A model generated the notes under the pieces. That model ran no database searches. It was not told the DNA's origin and saw only the letters and a list, made by a program, of their open reading frames with translations. This document shows, piece after piece, positions 49,101-60,024 of a stretch of DNA of 64,000 nucleotides. Source of the stretch: Earliella scabrosa (lineage: Eukaryota; Basidiomycota; Agaricomycetes; Polyporales; Polyporaceae); NCBI GenBank assembly GCA_022605405.1, contig JABYQQ010000002.1:1054001-1118000 (forward strand). Reading direction: 5' to 3'. The first letter of the stretch is position 1. Every line of letters starts with the position of its first letter. Made by a program: the position numbers and the translations under genes.

Positions 49101-50431
49101 TGTGGGGAGAGGACTATCACGAGACCTTCTCTCCGGTAGCGCGGTTTGAGTCTATCCGGTACCTTCTCGCACATGCAGCGCTTGAGGACTGGGACATCGA
49201 GTCAATGGATGTTAAGACTGCGTTCCTTAACGGTGATCTGGATGAGGAAATCTACATGGAACAACCAGAGGGTTGGGTCGTTCCTGGCAAGGAGGATCAC
49301 GTCTGTCTGCTGAAAAAGGCAATCTATGGTCTTAAGCAGGCATCCCGTCAGTGGAACGTGAAAATCCACCAGTCACTCATTAATCTGGGATTTAAACGGA
49401 CCTATTCTGATGCCGGGATCTACGTATATCGGCGACAAGGGGGAGATCATGTCACTATCGTCGTTCTTTATGTCGACGATCTACTACTCCTCGGCAATCA
49501 GCCTGGCCACATACAGCACGTGAAGCGTTCACTTTCTAAGCAGTACAAAATGACGGACTTGGGATCAGTTCAGCGCTTCCTTGGTCTTCGCATCACTCGT
49601 GACCGAGCCTCTCGGATTATTGAGATTGACCAGGAAGAGTACATCCAGTCTGTCCTTGAGCGCTTTCACATGGCCGACTGTAAGCCGTCGCGTACCCCTC
49701 TCCCTGCAGGTGCTGTTATAGAGTCATCTGAGCAGACTGCCACCGATGCGTTGCGGAAGCGTTATCAGAGCTTGATTGGCAGTCTTCTATACGCCATGCT
49801 CGGTACGCGGCCCGACATAGCCTTTGCCATCACACGGCTTTCAAAGTTCAATGCCAATCCCTCAGACGCACATTTACATTACGCCAAGTACATCCTTCGT
49901 TATCTTCAGGGTACTAAGGGCTACCGGCTGCGCTATAAGGGAGCGTCTAACGACGGTCTGATCTCGTACTCCGACTCAGACTGGGCTGAAGACCGTGATG
50001 ATAGGCATTCTACCTCTGGCTTCATCTTCCTGATGGCAGGTGCTGCTATATCGTGGGCATCGAGGCGTCAGCCTACCATTTCGCTTTCCTCGACCGAAGC
50101 GGAATATAAAGCGGCCTCTGACACTTGTCGTCAATTGGTGTGGCTGAGGACGTTCGGTGAAGAACTCGGTGATGACATGTCTCGACCAACCCCCATGTGT
50201 CTTGACAATCAGGGGTCTATCTTTCTGTCTGTCAATCCCGTGATCGACCGCCGAACAAAGCACATCGAGGTTAGATACCACTTCATCCGTGAACAGGTTG
50301 AACTGGGATCTACCGAGATCTTCTATGTTGCAACTGCAGATCAATTAGCTGATTCCCTGACTAAGAATGTGCCCTTAGCCATTCTATCCAAGTTCACTCA
50401 GGAGATTGGACTAGTTGCTGTAGTATCTTGA
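46142..50431 (+). pseudogene. Copia-2 gag-pol polyprotein with a single in-frame TAG
   Basis: The first ATG of the frame is at 46142 (MGDVKLDSIPSLSSANQY). Domains: UBN2-type gag; zinc knuckle CSHCGGSNHHESNC; protease LMDSGASQHITGD; GAG-pre-integrase with HRRFGH and CEGCAWGKS; integrase DDE residues in HTDLDGPM, RSDRGGEY and QNGRAERWNR; a Pro-rich linker; RT with MDVKTAFLNGDLDEE and YVDDLLLLG; and RNase H with SDSDWAEDRDDRHST and SSTEAEY. The frame is continuous except for TAG at 48458-48460, just after the integrase domain (SRDVTFDEESF) and before RT. All catalytic motifs remain, so one point mutation separates it from an intact gene, unless the stop is recoded. Confidence 0.92.
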
Positions 50432-50442
50432 ATGAGTGGGAG

Positions 50443-51046
50443 TGTTGAAAGAGCGCTTACACGGTCATGTGACCACGGGTGAAGCAGGCTTCGAAATGGC
50501 ACCGACCTCTGCTACCCAGTGCCAGATCGATGCCGGTCTGTTCCGATTGGCGCTTATTTCCCAAAAAGGAAATAAGCTGTGCACTTGATACTTACCTACT
50601 ATACATGGATTTCTTCGCATCTGTACTATGTTTCCTACTGTACATAGCTACTTCTCCACATAGGCTGTGCGTTCTACGATACTCCAGAAGTCTCCAGACT
50701 CACTGTATGACTCAGAATATGCTTGTCTCTTACTCAGAATATTCTTGGCTATTATTCATAGCTTCATGTGACAGCCTCATACGATTACTCATTCACTTCG
50801 TCTCTCAGTATATAAGCTGTCGTCTCTCGTTCGTCGCTCTTCAGTCGTTCGCTCACTGACTGAAGAGTAAGTCTCCTTACATACTATGCTTGCTTACTAG
50901 TTACTGATTAGTACTTGTAGTCGTCTACTCATCTGACTTACAGGTACTACACATCTATGCAATCTAGTCGTTCGCTCACTGACTGAAGATCGTCTACTTG
51001 TCTGACTTACAGTCAGCTCCCTGCCTTCCAGGTCTGAAGTTCATCA
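50443..51046 (+). repeat. Copia-2 3' LTR
   Basis: 604 bp, free of the MITE, preceded by the polypurine tract GAGTGGGAG at 50434-50442 and followed by ATTGA. Confidence 0.93.
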
Positions 51047-53882
51047 ATTGATGGACTAATGGGGCAGCTATGCCCTGAATACTCTAGCAGCCCCCTAGCC
51101 AGGGGTATCTCTTGCCCTGCCTTAGGGTACCCAGGGCACCTATGCTCATGAGCAAGATGCCATCATATAGGGACACCCAAGGGCTACTGGACGCATTTTT
51201 GTTCAGTGCGATACATGCAGTATTGGTGGAGATATGATGTATTTCATTTTCGCAAAAAGTGGCCACTTTGTTTGATCCATTACTTGGGTACTCCTGGGTG
51301 CCCCAGCACGCCTTTACCATCACTGTGTAGGGATTAGAAAGGGCTTTCCAACGGTATATCACACACCCCAAACCGTCCACCTCCACCCACCCTCTCCTCC
51401 TGACCCCTTTCCCATCAATCCCCTCATATATCCCTTTAGGGGCATCGGATCAGCTCGCAGTTTTAGATGTATATACTAGACATATATTACAGTCTGTTTT
51501 GAGAATATGACATGCCACAGTTATCTACACCTTTCCGGTCATAGCAAACAATTTCCAGCATGCACATTACATGTTCCTCCTATATCTCAACAACCAGATC
51601 ACCAATTAGCAAGCGGTCTTTTGCAATCTGCTATTATATGGTAGAGCTATTTCCGTACCAATTTTGATCCCCCAGAGATGTGTGGATCTGTCTGCATAAT
51701 CCTATCAGTGGTGAACAGAGATAACCACTTGGTATTAGATCTAGAGTGATATACACCTCCATAGGTTCAGATAGAGACCTCGTAAGTGCTCTGTATTGAC
51801 TGCAAAAAGAATCATGAGAATTGGTTGGGTACTTGTGGTGATATGGCAAAAGATGTGCTGGGAGGCAGTTGTGTGAATAGTGCAGCTGCATGTGCTGTGC
51901 AGAGTTCACAAATGGCCATCCAGCACCTCTTTTGCCATATCACCACAAGTACTCAACCAATTCCCATGCTTCCTTGTGCATCTGGTACAGAGCACTTAGG
52001 AGGTCTCTATCTGAACCTATGGGGGTGTACAGCACACCAGATCTAATACCAAGTGGTTATCTCTGTTCACCACTGATAGGATTATGCAGACAGATCCACA
52101 TATCTCTGGGGGACGATAATTGGTACAGAGGTAGCTCTCCTATATATTAACAGACTGCAAAAGACCGCTTGTCAATTGGTGATATAGTTCTCGAGATATA
52201 GAGGGAACATGTAATGTGCATGCTAGAAATTGTTTGCTATGACTGGGAAGGTGTAAACAACTCTGGCATGTCATATTATCACAACAGAATGTAATATATG
52301 TCTAGTATATACCCCTAGAATTGCGAGCTGATCCGATGCCCCTAAAGGGATATATGAGGGGATTGATGGGAAGGGGGTCAGGAGGAGAGGGTGGGTGGAG
52401 GTGGATGGTTTGGGATGTATAATATACCGTTCGAAAGCCCTTCTTAATACCTACACAGTGGTGGTAACGACGTGGTGTGGTACCCAGGGGTACCCAAGTA
52501 ATGGACCAAACAAAGTGGCCACTTTTTGCGAAAATGAAATACATCATATCTCCATCAATACTGCATGTATCACACTGAACAAAAATGCGTTCAGTAGCCC
52601 TGGGGTATCCCTATGTGATGACATCTTGCTCATGAGCATAGATGCCCTGAGTACCCTAAAGCAGAGCAAGAGATACCCCTGGCTAGGGGGCTGCTAGAGT
52701 ATTCAGGGCATAGCTGCCCCATTAGCTCATCAATCATTCCCAGCATTGCACCATCTAATAGGGTATAAAAATGCGAATCTATTGCACCTACACCCATGGG
52801 AATAGGTGCAGTATTGAGGGAGCTATGGGGCAGATCAGTAACCCCCCCATACCAGCCATTACCGCATTTGGGCGTCAAAAAAGCGCCCAGATCGTTAGAT
52901 AAGCTTCTGTGCCATCAGTCATATGATCTAGAACATAGTTTTACAATGGATATACAAGCATCTAATCAGCCTGATATGATAGCAAGTTTTATAACAGTTT
53001 TACAATCATCTAATCTGGATGCTCTAGGGGTGTTTTATAATGGTTCTACAACGATCTAATCACCCAGGGGTTTTATAATATGTGTCCTCTCATTATAAAT
53101 GCGAAGTTTTATAATCACTGAGAGGTCATTATACAATGAGTACATTATATAACAACAAACAAGGGGGTTTTATAATGGGGAGGCTATAATATATCCCCTG
53201 GCCCCCTGTGGGTTTTATAATGCTTGGAGGGTTGTATTACAATAGCTCATTGTAGTACAGGATGGTTTTACCATGCACCACAGAATTAATAATTATTGCA
53301 CCAGGGTACTGGTGTTTTGTATTACAAAAGTGGAAACTACTGGTGGAGGGCGGCCCCACGCTCGTCGAGCAGTTCAACAAGACCGTCGATGCCGCGCGCC
53401 CCGGTATCCGCTTGAGGTACCTCGAGGTGTACCGCGCCATCTTCGCGTACGAGCAGGCCACCGTCGCTTCCATTCAACAGATCGCCGCACGCCAGCTGTC
53501 GCACATCGCCGGAGAAGCCCGCGCGCGTCAAATTGCTGCAGGACGACATCCACCGAATTGACCAGGAGACTGCCCGACTTGGAGGCGCAGTCCCTCAGCG
53601 CAGGTCCCTGATTGACCGCCTCGACACTGGTTCTGAGGAGTTCTGAGGAGGAAGGGGCGGCGACGTAGTGTAGAAGCCCGCGACCCTGTACTTCCCCGTT
53701 CGTCGAGTTGAAATTGTAGTGCGCGCGCACCGCAGCTCTTGTCCGCCGCGTCCGAGTTCATAACGCGTGCCTTCCGTCCGGTTTGCCCTTCAACCCCTCT
53801 TCTCGTTCCGCCTTCTGTCCCTCGCCCAACTCGCCCCTCGTCTTCTTCGTCTCAGCCCCACCCGCACACCCGCCTCGCCACC

Positions 53883-56636
53883 ATGTCCTCGCCTCCGCCT
53901 CCCGAGTCCTCCACCACCATGGACACCCACGCCGACGATCCCGCGACCGACGCCGCCGAAGCCGAGCTCCAGTCCAACGACGAAGATCTGCGCGTTGGCA
54001 CTCCATACACGCCCGACGAGCTGCAAGAGCTCCTCCGCTTGTACACGCCCGAGGAACTCCAGTCTGGCGGCGAGGAGGCCGCGAAAGACTTCGCGCGCCG
54101 GTTCGTCCACATCGCCGTAAGTGCCGCGCGCCTTCGGGACTCCCGTCCGCAGCCACTAACCGCTTCGCAGTACTCGCTCGAGGACCCGTTCCAGTCGGAC
54201 GACCTCTTTCCGGAGTTTTGGGAGCGCTTCTCCCCGCACACCTCCCCCCGCTTGCAGGAGGTCGTCCTCCTCATCTTCTCGGTTCGCACTCGCGAGGCTC
54301 GCAACTCCTCGCTCGAGGTGGAGCTCGCGGACTTGGAGACCAGCCGCCCGGACCACACGACCACGCCGCGCCAGGAGAAGGTGGTGAGGGCTCGTATGTT
54401 GGTGACGGACTGGGAGCGTAAGTCTTCGCGCGCCCCTCGCCTCCAGCCTTCTTCAGCTAACCTTCCCCCTTTCGTCCTCTAGTCAAGCGCATCCGGGAGA
54501 TCAAGGACTTCCGCCTTCTTAGGTCGGAGTCCATTCCCCTCCCTGTCGGTCTCGCCATCCTCTAGTGTTGTAAAGTCAGGTTCTAGGACCGGTCAGAACC
54601 CAAAAAATAACCTGACCCAACTTAAAAAAACCGGACCAGAACCGGAAAATAATCGGTCAAGTCATCGGTTCAGGTCGAGTTATTTTTGGCGGCCGTATAT
54701 CAGAACCGGTCCATAACCGGTTCGAACCGGTCATGACCGACTGTAAATAGTATCCCATATTGTAGCCAATAATCCTACGATTCTAACGGTATATAACACT
54801 ATATACTTTGGATGAGAACTGAGTGTCCTAGAATCAAAACAAACCTGCCCATTTTGGAACAGATGGGCTGTCTTTCGGGCTGACAAATGCCAACACACCC
54901 AATCTGGTAACATAGGCGCCGGGTCTAGCGCATAAGTGCTCGCGGAAAACTCCGAAAACAAACCATCTGTCCCAATATGGGCAAGTTTATTTTGAACATA
55001 GCACGTTCAGTTCTGATCTAAAACATATAGTTATATATACTGTTTGATTCCCACGGCTCCGGGCTACGATTTGACAAAAACATCAATTTTCAGCATAGCC
55101 ACTTCACAATTGGTTCAGGACCGGTTATAACCGAGAACCGGACCGGGGTTCAGTCAGGTTGTAGCAGAACCGAACATTCGGTCCGGTTCTCTCAAACTGA
55201 ACTGGTCAGGTCCAGTCGAAAGTCCGGTTATCTCCGGAGAGGTCAAATAACCGGACTTGACCGGACTTTACAACACTACCATCCTCACCGGCGGCCTCTC
55301 TTGCCACTACCCTCGCCGCTCGACCGCAGAGCCGCCTAGCGCGCCCGTGACTCCCGGAGCGCCCTCGCGTGCGTTGCTCCCTCCCGCGACGATCTCGACT
55401 CCAGTGCGCATCAAGAAGGAGAAGCCCGATCCCGCGCTGGCTAAGGGCAAGCGCCGCGCGGTCTTGCAAGATGTCTCCGCGGACGAGGCTGATGCGGCCG
55501 CCGACTCCGACGTTGTCGAGGTGAGCGAAGTCGTCCGTCCCCCTCCTGCCCACGGCACGCGCGCGCAACGCAAGGAGAAGATTGCCGCGCGGCCCGAGTC
55601 CATCCGCAAGAGGGCCAAGGTCCTCGAGGTCCTGGAGTCCGATGAGGAGGAGCTCGCGACTGCCGCAAAGCCCGATGACGCCGCCGACGACCCGCCCGCT
55701 TCTACTACGCCCGCCGCTCCCATCGCCATCCTCCCCAACTCGAAATACGCGCTCGAGTTCTCCGAGCCCTGCGACGAGTGCAAGACGCGCAACCTGCCCA
55801 TCTGCGTCCGCACGCATGACGAGCGCGGTCTCTCCTGCGACTTCTGCGGGCACCGCTCGCAGAACATGCAGTGCACCCGCCGCGGCCTGAACTCGTACGG
55901 CGAGCTGAAGACCAAGAGTAGGTCGTCCTCCGCCGCGCTTCGTCGCTTCTACGCTGACGCGTCCCTTGTCGCAGAGAAGGGCGGTCGGCTTCTCGCGCAG
56001 TACAACGGCGTGGGTTTTGTCTTCCGTTCCTTCAAGACTCAGCTGCCCGGGTACCGCGTGCAGGCTGTCCAGGCCGTCCGCGCATTCGAGAACAACCTGC
56101 CTAAGATCCACGTCGCACGCCCGAAGGAGCTGGCCGCGCGCGCTGGGCCTCCCGCTCCCACCGTCTACCCCATCATCGACCAGAACGGGTTCCTCCTCGA
56201 GGCTTACGACGGCGCCGCGCCTGACAAGTCCGCGAAGGGCCCGCCGCTCCCGGAGTGCTACCCTCCGGAGAAGACCCCCGAGCCGACGCCTGCGCCCGCG
56301 AAGAAGAAGAAGGCCAAGGTTTCGTTGGAGGGCGCGTCGGCTTCGGCTTCGAAGGCGTCTCGCGAGGTCGTCCCACCCGCGGACCTCAGCCCAGCTCAGT
56401 CGAAGAAGGTCGCTGTGTGCCGCAAGCACACGAACGTGTTGCTCGGCGAGATCGTCGAGCACGTCGAGGAGCTCATCGCCGTCCGCGACCAGGAGGAGGA
56501 GTACACCGGCCAGGACTTCGGTGAGGCCGACCTGGACGCCTCGGTTTGGGTTCCGGACCTGCTGACCTTCGTGGAGGTCGTCGACTCTCGCGAGTCCGAC
56601 GCGCGGGTGTGGACGGTGCTCCGCAAGAACCAGTAG
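53883..56636 (+). pseudogene. Element A antisense gene 2 (Cys-cluster protein), interrupted by MITE copy 3
   Basis: Exon 1 is 53883-54116, exon 2 is 54171-54417, and exon 3 starts at 54483. All introns are GT-AG. A 716-bp MITE sits in exon 3; removing it and one duplication copy (54563-55286) restores the frame, which runs to TAG at 56636. A 57-nt optional intron is possible at 55918-55974, giving 617 or 636 residues. The N-terminal part is acidic and helical (YTPDELQELLRLYTPEEL), with DLFPEFWERFSPHTSPRLQE. The middle is Lys/Asp-rich and disordered (VRIKKEKPDP). A Cys cluster follows (about 347-383): CDEC, C six later, then CDFC and a final C. The C-terminal region has helical and Ala/Lys-rich parts. 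The Cys pattern suggests metal binding. The protein is unrecognised; the gene converges tail to tail with pol of element A. Confidence 0.68.
54563..55278. mobile_element. hAT-type MITE, copy 3 (716 bp, related subfamily)
   Basis: Ends TAGTGTTGTAAAGTCAGG and its reverse complement, flanked by CCATCCTC (54555-54562, 55279-55286). It has the same length and the same style of palindromic words (ACCGGTCATGACCG, GGTTCGAACCGG) as the two copies in Copia-2, but a different terminal sequence. Confidence 0.92.
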
Positions 56637-57377
56637 GGGCCTCGCGCTCTCGTCGCGGGGCGCGCCTCAGTCGTGCCGCCATCGCAGCTCCGCTGTTGGC
56701 GCGCACATACCGCGATCCTGGAGCTCGTGAATGCTGAGGCCGGTCCTCGCAGTCGCGCTTCGCGGGTCGTGGTCGCAGGTCGCTCCGCCGTGGTTCCCGG
56801 GCTCCTCTTTCTCGTCGTCTTCGTCCTCGCGCTTGCCCGTCTCGCTCTCCCTTCGCATCCCGCTCTCGCCATCGCTCTCGCCCGTCTCCCGCATCGCATC
56901 GCATCCCAGTCCCATCCCGTCCCGCCTCGTCTCGAACTCGTGTCCCGTCGTCAGGTATCGTAAAAATGTATCGTAAAAGTAGTCGTAAGCTTCGTTTTGT
57001 GGCCGTTGTTTTTGTAGTTTTTGTTTTTGTCGTTTGCTTTCTTGTTTTATCAATAAACTGTGTGATAGAAAGAGTGTGTGATTGACTAAGTAAAAGTGTG
57101 ACTGGTCTTCGAAGTAGTAAGTGAAAGGATGTCCCGCAGGCTGGTTTCGCAGAACGGTTCTGCGGAAAGAGTTCGCAAAATGGGTATATAGTAAGGAAAG
57201 TGTGTCGCAAAACAAAGCCGCAATAGGTGTTCGCGGGCTGTCGAAAGTCAGAGTTCAGAAGTCGAAAAAGAGAAATGATCGAAGGATAACCGTGTCCGAG
57301 TCTTGTATTGTACCTCCTCCCCCCCACTAATGTTGTCGACGTCCCCGTCGACGTCCCATCTTCGCGCACAAGAGCGC
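56637..57377. other. Tail-to-tail spacer between antisense gene 2 and pol of element A
   Basis: No gene supported. It holds the 3' UTRs of both convergent genes (a plus-strand poly-T/CAATAAACTG-like region at about 57010-57060). A pyrimidine tract CCTCCTCCCCCCC at 57313-57325 resembles the element's polypurine tract on the minus strand and, like it, is followed by a CTAAT word on its pol-facing side. Confidence 0.5.
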
Positions 57378-60024
57378 CTATTCTTCTTCGGCCTCCTGGG
57401 GCTCTCCTAGCCCTTCGTCTTCAAACGTCTCCTCGCTCTCCTCCATCTCGCGGATTCGTCTCGCGTCGACATCTAAGTCCTCCATTCTAAAAGGTATGGG
57501 GCTCTTCCTCGCGAGATACGGGATTAGTCGAAACGCGGCGATAGGGCGATCATGTACAGTGCCGTCGAGTTCCGCGACGATGTAAGCGCCTCCCCGGTTG
57601 CGCGAGATGACCACCAGTGGACCCAAGTACCGCGCGCGCATCTTGCGGTTTAGCGACTTCTCGATCGCGGTATTCCGCATGAGGACCAGACGGCCGGGCT
57701 TGAAGTCGAAAGCCTTTGTCGTATGCGCGTGGTGTTCCTCGTACAGCTCCGCGGCGCGAACTCGGCTCGCGTAGACCTTTGAGCGCAGTCACAAGATTTG
57801 CTCGGGGCGCTTCTGCAGGGCGATCGCGCGCTGGGTGATGAGCTCGGTCGTCGAGATCATTTTGGTAGCCGTCGGTAAGAGGTAAGTTGCTTCCACGATG
57901 TCGAGGGGCATGATCGGGTGCGTGCCTGTGACTGCATAGTATGGCGAGCAGCCCATTCGGCGTCGAACAGTGATCCGGTCCGCCCAGAGCACCGAGTAGA
58001 CTCGCGAGACCCACTGACTCGGGTCGCCCTCGCAGGCCTTGTAGAGCGCGTCGCGTACGTGGAAGTGCGGGCGCTCGACGATTCCGTTCGCCTGCGAGTT
58101 GTAGCCTGAGATCCGTATGTGGTAGACGTGGTAGGTCTTCGCGATGTACTCGAGCGCGGCGACAAAAGGCGTCCCGTTGTCCGAGATGATCTCGCAGACG
58201 GCACCCCAGCAGCAAAGTAAGTCCTGGTAGATCCAGTCGCCGATCACCTTCGCGGTCTGCGCCGTGCTCGCGCGTCCTTCACAGTAGGTCGTCATCGCGC
58301 AGTGCGCGTGGAAGAAGTACCTGTACTGCCCCGGCATCTCCATACAGTCGACGTGCACTCGCATCATCGGGGGCGCGGGGATGGGGACCGTTGGGGGAAT
58401 GCGAACTTTGGTGGTCTGTCGCACTTGGCACTGATGGCACGACCGCACGTACCACGCGATGTCCGCCTTCATCTCGGGCCACCAGAAGCGGTCCGCAAGG
58501 AAAGAGGTTGTCGCGGCAATCCCGCGGTGTCCGACATAGTCGTGCATCTCGACGAGCGCTTGAGGTCGCTTCTCCGCCTCGAGGACGCGACGATGGTGCG
58601 CATCGCGTCCTACTTTCCACAGGCGGTCGTCGCGGAGGAAAAACTGGGAAGCGTACTTTGCGAACTTATCTGCCTCGCGTGATTCCATCGCAGGTCGTTC
58701 GCCAGTCGCGAGCCAGTGTTTGACTTCTTCGATTTTGAAGTCGAAGTTGCGCGCAACCTCGGTTTGCGGAAAGTCGCTGTAGGGTGGTGGCGCGATGACA
58801 GGGAGCTTCGCGGCGGTTCCGCTCGTCTGCTGCATGAGAGTCTCGACCTCGTCGATGCTTCTCGGGACTGAGAAGTCGATCGCAGCGTCCCCGAGTTGCG
58901 GAGGAGGGTTTATAAGGTGCATGAAGCCGTACATATTGTCGACCCAGTCCTCAAACTCCTCCCCGTCGTCTTCGTCGGGCTTGTCGTCTGGCTGCGCGGG
59001 TCGTCTGCTGAGTCCGTCCGGGGTATGGCGCTTTCCCGGAACGTGCACGAGTTCGAAGTGGAACATCTTGATCGCGATGATCCAGCAATTCATCACCGCA
59101 GATGGCGCGACGTCAGGGTTCGCGAGCATGTCCTTAATCGCGGTCGCGTCCGTCTCGACGACGAGCTTGCGCACGCCTACCAAGTGGAAGCGGAGCGCGC
59201 GAAGCGCGCGGAAGAGACCGTAGAGTTCGAGTTTCGGCTGCGAGAATCTCGCTTCGCGGTCGTTCAGGGTGATGGAACAGAACCTGCTGTAGTAGCGCTT
59301 CCGCGGGTCGTCTTGGTCTTCTTGACATAAGTGGAACCCGACCGCGATCTTAGACGTATCGACGGACAGAATGACGGGGGCATCGGACTCGTAGTCGATC
59401 GTGCGGAGCGCTGGGGACGCGAGGAGTGCGTCCTTGAGGGTCTGCATCGCAAGCTCCTGTTCCGGGCCCCACTCGAACTGCGCGTCCTTCCGCAGAAGAC
59501 GGTTGAGAGGGTGCGCCTTCGTCGCGTAGTCCTTGATAAAGATCCTCGCGACTCCGACGGTCCCTAAGAAAGCGCGAACCTCAGACACATTGGCACACGG
59601 GCCCCAGTTCAGGACAGCCTCGACGCCTTTCAGTTCCAGGACGCGACCTTCCGGGGTGCAGTGGTGTCCGACCGCGGTGAACTCCGGCGCAGCGCACCGA
59701 ATTTCTTCCCGCTGAAGGTGCCTCCTGCGTGCCTGACTCGCTGAACAATCCGATTAACGTCCTGCAGATGCTCCCACACGTAGCGCCAAACTCCGGGATT
59801 CTCGGGGATCGTCTCGTAGGTTCCGTCCTCGCGGCGGTATGCGCTCGCGGGACCGATCACCGTAACGTCGTTGATGTAGGGGATAGTGTACGCGGGGATT
59901 TCGGGTTGTAGGATGAAGGTTACGTCGTCGTGGAAAATGGGAACTGAGTTCGCCCAGCCCATCGGAAGTGTGGTGAGGCGCATCGCGCTGAAGGGTGTTT
60001 GGAAGGTGGTAAGGTCTCGCGACT
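57378..60024 (-). pseudogene. Element A pol (RT part, RNase H, integrase), degraded
   Basis: Reading starts inside RT next to FB3: ESRDLTTFQTPFSAMR, LPMGWANSVPIFHDDV, then IPYINDV. The catalytic pair YxDD is changed to Y-I-N-D. A one-base frameshift follows near 59700 after SGKKF, before APEFTAVGHHCTPEGR. The next frame carries the RT thumb, RNase H-like region (VETDATAIKDML, HVPGKRHTPDGLSR) and integrase with the HHCC finger (ending CHQCQVRQ) and DDE residues in VDCMEMP, ISDNGTPF and NGIVERPHF. TGA at 57789-57791, where CGA (Arg) is expected, interrupts the integrase C-terminus, which continues in frame to 57378. No chromodomain seen. The set of lesions makes it non-functional. Confidence 0.85.

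Larger units (their letters stand above)
43017..51046 (+). mobile_element. Copia-2: Ty1/copia retrotransposon inside FB2
   Basis: Target duplication ATTGA at 43012-43016 and 51047-51051. LTR starts TGTTGAAAG and ends TTCATCA. The 3' LTR is 604 bp; the 5' LTR is 1328 bp, which equals 604 plus a 716-bp MITE and an 8-bp duplication. I count four base differences between the LTRs outside the MITE, all transitions. A second copy of the same MITE lies in the leader. The polyprotein has one in-frame TAG. Confidence 0.94.
42435..53312. repeat. Foldback FB2 (about 2.8 kb palindrome) hosting Copia-2
   Basis: Left arm is 42435-43016 continuing at 51052 to about 51870; right arm is about 51920-53312, the reverse complement throughout. 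The outer word CCAGTACCCTGGTGCAATAA is mirrored at the right end. The arms contain a GCGCTTTTTTGACGCCC motif also present in FB3. The right end continues some 20 bp further (TGTTTTGTATTAC) without a left partner, so the left end may be trimmed and no target duplication is evident. No coding capacity of its own. Confidence 0.82.
42110..53646 (+). pseudogene. Element A antisense gene 1 (small helical protein), broken by FB2
   Basis: Exon 1 is 42110-42271 (MSSPLPPDLRERAISVAIQA...). A GT-AG intron is followed by an exon from 42322 (RPLIVFNSSLNAAAQYVT) to FGTRFANDQ at 42438. There foldback FB2, carrying Copia-2, interrupts the gene. Reading resumes at about 53330 with WKLLVEGGPTLVEQFNKTV and EVYRAIFAYEQATVA. 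A one-base shift in the CG run near 53520 moves the frame to VKLLQDDIHRIDQETARLGG, ending TGSEEF and TGA at 53644-53646. Total about 200 residues, almost all predicted helix, with no known domain. It starts 84 bp inside the A polypurine tract on the strand opposite to pol. Function unknown; a structural or nucleic-acid-associated helical protein is possible. Confidence 0.6.

Noticed and set aside
54563..55278. Treating the 716-bp insert in antisense gene 2 as an intron
   Set aside because: It has perfect TAGTGTTG/CAACACTA ends and an 8-bp duplication, so it is a MITE; its borders do not match GT-AG.
57200..57312. A second LTR directly left of the internal polypurine-like tract
   Set aside because: The sequence there does not match either LTR of element A and does not end in CA; kept only as a tract-like signal.
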